A DNA stretch of 64,000 nucleotides, taken from assembly GCA_017479885.1 (NCBI GenBank), contig JAFVBR010000002.1, positions 124,001 to 188,000 of the forward strand. The letters run 5' to 3'. The DNA comes from Paludibacteraceae bacterium (GTDB taxonomy: Bacteria > Bacteroidota > Bacteroidia > Bacteroidales > Paludibacteraceae). The notes beneath the pieces were generated by a model. The model had not been told where the DNA came from. It did no database searches and saw nothing but the letters and a program-made list of their open reading frames with translations. Shown in pieces: positions 60,601-64,000 of the stretch; the first letter of the stretch is position 1; each line of letters begins with the position of its first letter. Both the position numbers and the translations under genes were made by a program.

Positions 60601-62814
60601 TTATTTTACTAAAAGATTATTCTCAAGGAAATCAGTCATCCGCCGATAGAGATGCAGATAATTAGAACGCTTACGCAGGAAATGGTTGTCATCAGGATAA
60701 ATCTGCATATCAAATTGTTTCCCTGCCTGAACAAGAGCATCTACATACATCCACATATTCTGACAATGAACGTTATCATCGGCAACTCCGTGTACAAGAA
60801 GGACCCGTCCTTGCAGTTTATCTGCCGACAACGGCAGGGCACATGAGTTATAGCCGCTCTCGTTTGATTGAGGCTTGCGCATAAAACGTTCGGTATATGC
60901 TGAATCATACAGGCGGAAGTCCGTAACGGGAGCTACTGCAATACCGCAACGGAAAGGGGAAGCCGATTGGGACATTGTCATAAGAGTCTGAAAGCCGCCA
61001 TAACTCCATCCCCATATAGCCATACGATCTTTGTCTATGAATCCAAGAGAAGCAAGATAATTTGCAGCAGATATCTGGTCTTCAGCCTCTTTAACGCCTA
61101 AATTCATATAAGTAAGGTTGCGGAATTCACGTCCGCGGGCAAAAGTACCACGAGGGTCAACACACGCGACAACAACATTCTTTTCTTTAGCCAGATAATG
61201 CTCCCAGTCAATCTTCCAACGGTTGAGTACCTGTTGAGAAGCCGGACCTGAATATTGGTACAGCAGAAGGGGGTACTTAGTTGAGAGTTGAGAATTGAGA
61301 GTTGAGAGTTCTTCCTGTTTGAGCAGAGAGTCAAGAGTCGGGGGCAGAACAATCCATCCGTTAAGAGTGTCTCCACGCTCGGTAGAGAAAGAAAAAAATC
61401 TCTTTCGAGGCAAACAGGCATCCACGGTTTTCTGCTTGAGAGAATCGTTATTGACAATATGTCTTAACGGACGTCCTTCACGGTTTAACAATTGCCATGA
61501 CAAAGGTTCGTCAACAGAAGTGCGCCCGGCAAAAAGATATTTGTAGTCTGCCGACCATACGGCGGAATTAAATCCTCTATCGGGTGTAAGGCACTGAGTT
61601 TTGTTTTTTTTGACATTAAGAACAAACAATTGACGGTCTAAGGGTGTAGGCAACGCAGCCTGGTAAAAGAGTGTCTGCGTATGAGGGTCGTATCCATACA
61701 CACGAGTAACATCATAGTTTCCTGAAGTAAGCTGGCGAAGTTTCTGTCCGTTAACAGAATAAATAAAAGCATGACGATACCCAGAAGACTCGTTGACGAC
61801 AAGCATTGTGTTATCATCAAAGAACTGCCATTCGTCTATTTGTTCAAAATCCACATTACCCTTGCTGTTTTCTTCAGAATAAACAAGTTTAGCCACAGCA
61901 GACTTGGAGTTGAGAAGAAACATCTCCAACTTGTTCTGATTTCTGTTCAGACGGAACACGGCAAGCTGGTCGGCCGCCCGGGTCCATGAGATTCGAGGAA
62001 TATAGCAGTCATCTAAAGGCGGTAATTGCATAGTTTTGAGCGACTTGTAGTATGTATCATACACAATCACCGAAGGTACTGCGTTCTTTTCGCCTGCTCT
62101 CGGGTAATTAATTGAGTAGTTTTGTGGATAAGCATTTGGAGTTGATTCAGGATTGAGATAAGTCTGCCAAGAGAAGGCAGGCACCTCAGACTCATTTAGA
62201 CGTACAAACGCCAACTGTTTGGAATCAGGGGAGAAACTATAGAGGCATGTAGTGGAAAACTCTTCTTCATAAAGCCAATCAGGAGTGCCGTTTATGATTT
62301 TACCGGCTTCTCCGTCGGTTGTTACTGCTACTTCTGTTGAAAAATCAAGTTTATGAATAAAGATATTGTTATTTCTGGAAAATGCGATGTATTTACCGTT
62401 AGGTGAAAACACCGGTTCAGAGACTGGCATTTCCGCACTCAAAGGTTTCAACTCTCCCCGCTGGCGGTCATATATATACCAATCTGCTTTGTGCGAACGA
62501 CGGAAAATTCGTTGCGAGTTGGCAGAGACAAGCATATACCGTTCTACGGGTGCTAAAACGAAACCGTCGACAGCCTCCAATTTGGTAATCTTGGTCTTGT
62601 CGGCAGAGAACAAAGTATCAGAAACCGCCCCAGACCTATAATCATACTGCAAAACCGTATTACCGACACGAAGAGCGTAATGTTCGCCATCGCCCATATC
62701 AGTAATCTGAGGCAGACTGTTTGAATTGTAGCCGCCTGCAATTATATCATTCAGCAAATCAGCACGGGCAATTGTTGAAAAAACCAATAAAAATATGTAA
62801 ATATACCGTTTCAT
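60601..62814 (-). CDS. Dipeptidyl-peptidase IV-like S9 peptidase
   Basis: 737 residues from the ATG at 62814, which gives a clean signal peptide (MKRYIYIFLLVFSTIARA); 62823 is a less likely start. The N-terminal beta-propeller (PVSEPVFSPNGKYIAFSRNN) has the DPP-IV Glu pair in TPDWLYEEEFSTT, which binds the peptide N-terminus. The alpha/beta hydrolase domain has the nucleophile in IWGWSYGGFQTLM, Asp in HGVADDNVHCQN and His in YPDDNHFLRKRSN. It releases N-terminal dipeptides in the periplasm. It opens the long minus-strand gene run and has its own promoter. Confidence 0.93.
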   Translation of the reverse strand: MKRYIYIFLLVFSTIARADLLNDIIAGGYNSNSLPQITDMGDGEHYALRVGNTVLQYDYRSGAVSDTLFSADKTKITKLEAVDGFVLAPVERYMLVSANSQRIFRRSHKADWYIYDRQRGELKPLSAEMPVSEPVFSPNGKYIAFSRNNNIFIHKLDFSTEVAVTTDGEAGKIINGTPDWLYEEEFSTTCLYSFSPDSKQLAFVRLNESEVPAFSWQTYLNPESTPNAYPQNYSINYPRAGEKNAVPSVIVYDTYYKSLKTMQLPPLDDCYIPRISWTRAADQLAVFRLNRNQNKLEMFLLNSKSAVAKLVYSEENSKGNVDFEQIDEWQFFDDNTMLVVNESSGYRHAFIYSVNGQKLRQLTSGNYDVTRVYGYDPHTQTLFYQAALPTPLDRQLFVLNVKKNKTQCLTPDRGFNSAVWSADYKYLFAGRTSVDEPLSWQLLNREGRPLRHIVNNDSLKQKTVDACLPRKRFFSFSTERGDTLNGWIVLPPTLDSLLKQEELSTLNSQLSTKYPLLLYQYSGPASQQVLNRWKIDWEHYLAKEKNVVVACVDPRGTFARGREFRNLTYMNLGVKEAEDQISAANYLASLGFIDKDRMAIWGWSYGGFQTLMTMSQSASPFRCGIAVAPVTDFRLYDSAYTERFMRKPQSNESGYNSCALPLSADKLQGRVLLVHGVADDNVHCQNMWMYVDALVQAGKQFDMQIYPDDNHFLRKRSNYLHLYRRMTDFLENNLLVK

Positions 62815-62837
62815 GGCTGTCATATATTTTTATTCGG

Positions 62838-62869
62838 CAAAGTTACAAAAAGTTTGCCGTTCGGACAAA
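62838..62869 (-). promoter_or_regulatory. Promoter of the DPP-IV gene and probably of the following run
   Basis: On the minus strand TAACTTTG (62838-62845), 20 bp spacer and TTTG (62866-62869). It lies just downstream of the stop of the preceding gene. Confidence 0.7.
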
Positions 62870-62870
62870 C

Positions 62871-64000
62871 CTATTGTACAAAAATTTTCTTTACTTTCAT
62901 ACCATAACGCAGAATGTTGATGCCTGAGGGGAGACATGAGAGCGGAATATCTGACATAGACGAACATACCTGAGCACCTGATAATGAATATATTTGAATC
63001 AGGCAATGCTCCGGGTTCAGTATAAGCGATTCCGTTACTGCAATATTATCCTTAAAATCATCAACTGCTGTTGTCAGAGGATATGACGTATATGCATGAC
63101 TCTGTGATGCAGGGCTGTCAGAGATAGAGAAAAGAAGTGTGGCATATCCACGATAAATAAAACTCTGTGCTGCAAACGTCAGGATATCGATAGTGCTAAG
63201 TGTTGTACCCTCATCGGCACGCAGATAACGGGTGACAGAAGGAGAATATGTATGATAGAAACATATTTGATAATCCGGATAAACCGTATAATTCCACGGT
63301 TCTGTGTTACGGGTAAGATTCAGTCCGGAAGACGAGGAAGAGAATCCAATGACTTCATTGTCTGAAATATTTGTAATAAGAGCGGTTGAGTCGGGCAGGA
63401 ATTCAATATGATATACAGCCTGTTCAGGATACGCGAATTCATATAGCGCCCGAAGCGAATCGGTGGTAATTATCCATGGCGGCAGAACATAGGTATCAAT
63501 TTTTTTATCCTTATTAAGTCCTCCGACCGCTATACAATGCTTATACGTATCAGCAAAAAGATAGTCGCCTGTTGTAAACTCCACCGTCTGTTTCCATTGA
63601 TACCCGACCGAAGCCGAGTCAGCATACAAGGCGTAAAGTATTTCATCAGATACAGGGTAATACGTATCACCTGCTTTATAATAACATGGGCATGTATCGG
63701 AATAAGCAAGAGGTTCGTTCATCCATCCTACAAAAACATAATCATGAAGCGGCTCCGTCCAACGGGGCAGTGAGATACCTGAATTGGGTGTTTCTTCTCT
63801 TATTACCGGTGACAAACGGCGTGTTCCGGTATTGAAAGTGACAGTATATGGCTGCGTATTGGCAGTATGATATGCAATAGATATACTTGCTAAATACAAC
63901 GAGTTCTCTGTCGCTGAGATTTTCACAGCGAGGCTATCACCGTCTTTTGCTACGATATGCATACCACGGACGACATCAACAGGTACATTGGCAGAAGAAA
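62871..64000 (-). CDS. Secreted protein with C-terminal secretion tail, N-terminus outside the window
   Basis: The frame is open to the right edge, giving about 376 residues; the ATG at 63962 is internal. Beta-rich sequence includes a listerin-type repeat-like segment (YTVTFNTGTRRLSPVIREE, PLHDYVFVGWMNEPLAYSD), of the kind found in adhesin-like surface proteins of this phylum. The last about 70 residues (LILNPEHCLIQIYSLSGAQV, then LPSGINILRYGMKVKKIFV) form a type A tail for type IX secretion. The protein is therefore probably exported and anchored or released. The rest of the domain layout and the function are not visible here. Confidence 0.75.
   Translation of the reverse strand, partial: SSANVPVDVVRGMHIVAKDGDSLAVKISATENSLYLASISIAYHTANTQPYTVTFNTGTRRLSPVIREETPNSGISLPRWTEPLHDYVFVGWMNEPLAYSDTCPCYYKAGDTYYPVSDEILYALYADSASVGYQWKQTVEFTTGDYLFADTYKHCIAVGGLNKDKKIDTYVLPPWIITTDSLRALYEFAYPEQAVYHIEFLPDSTALITNISDNEVIGFSSSSSGLNLTRNTEPWNYTVYPDYQICFYHTYSPSVTRYLRADEGTTLSTIDILTFAAQSFIYRGYATLLFSISDSPASQSHAYTSYPLTTAVDDFKDNIAVTESLILNPEHCLIQIYSLSGAQVCSSMSDIPLSCLPSGINILRYGMKVKKIFVQ

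Noticed and set aside
1..64000. tRNA or rRNA genes
   Set aside because: None was recognised by eye; only the SRP-like RNA shows promoter, stems and terminator. A dedicated scan could still find a missed tRNA.

Overview
The window is a 64 kb chromosomal segment of a member of the Bacteroidales. The evidence is two SusC/RagA genes (one with a SusD partner), a PorT-type type IX secretion gene, proteins with short C-terminal secretion tails, DUF2851, DUF1573, DUF4139 and DUF5723 proteins, OmpA with thrombospondin type 3 repeats, and a uniform promoter form (TTG or TTTG, about 20 bp, then TAnnTTTG) that can be read upstream of at least ten genes. The species cannot be named from the sequence alone.

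Layout. 1-4.3 kb: the 5' part of a SusC gene and, upstream of it, a one-component propeller/Y_Y_Y/LuxR-type regulator. 4.5-7.1 kb: alaS. 7.1-11.2 kb: an accessory, partly decayed island between alaS and rsmE. It holds a PAP2-like remnant, a frameshifted GIY-YIG/helicase remnant, a DUF4143 ATPase bounded by perfect 18 bp inverted repeats and preceded by a 23 bp iteron array, a 40 bp perfect palindrome, an IS3-type element, and arrays of 11 bp tandem repeats. 11.2-16.3 kb: rsmE and a DUF4139 gene on the minus strand, then aroQ, porT and a lipoprotein on the plus strand. 16.3-22.8 kb: a SusC-SusD-lipoprotein uptake operon. 22.8-23.7 kb: a gene-free stretch with three kinds of tandem repeat. 23.7-33 kb: housekeeping genes (lysS, gpsA, an LptF/LptG-type permease, cdd, relA/spoT, DUF1573, meaB). 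33-38.6 kb: an operon of pyrG followed by a CHAT protease-like protein, a CHASE2 membrane protein and a FecR-like secreted protein. 39-52.8 kb: an amidase-like exoprotein, rlmD, an S8 protease with a secretion tail, an SRP-like RNA, a RecD-like helicase, a lipoprotein plus OmpA pair, yebC and rsmG. 52.8-64 kb: a long minus-strand run (MBL hydrolase, pnuC, Ig-like lipoprotein, DUF2851, polysaccharide deacetylase, ROK kinase, sugar MFS transporter, DPP-IV peptidase) and a truncated secreted protein at the right edge.

The best candidate for an undescribed system is the envelope module CHAT-CHASE2-FecR-like, joined to pyrG by a 4 nt GTGA overlap. Two 22 bp direct repeats sit just upstream of the putative pyrG promoter. 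All three accessory products carry export signals or membrane spans, so a periplasmic CHASE2 sensor, a periplasmic CHAT peptidase and a FecR-like partner would act in one compartment. Second is the inverted-repeat-bounded ATPase unit with its iterons. Third is the recurrence of tandem repeats with a period of 11 bp or a multiple of it, with unrelated unit sequences, in the gene-free regions.

All functional calls come from reading motifs and gene order; no database search was run.
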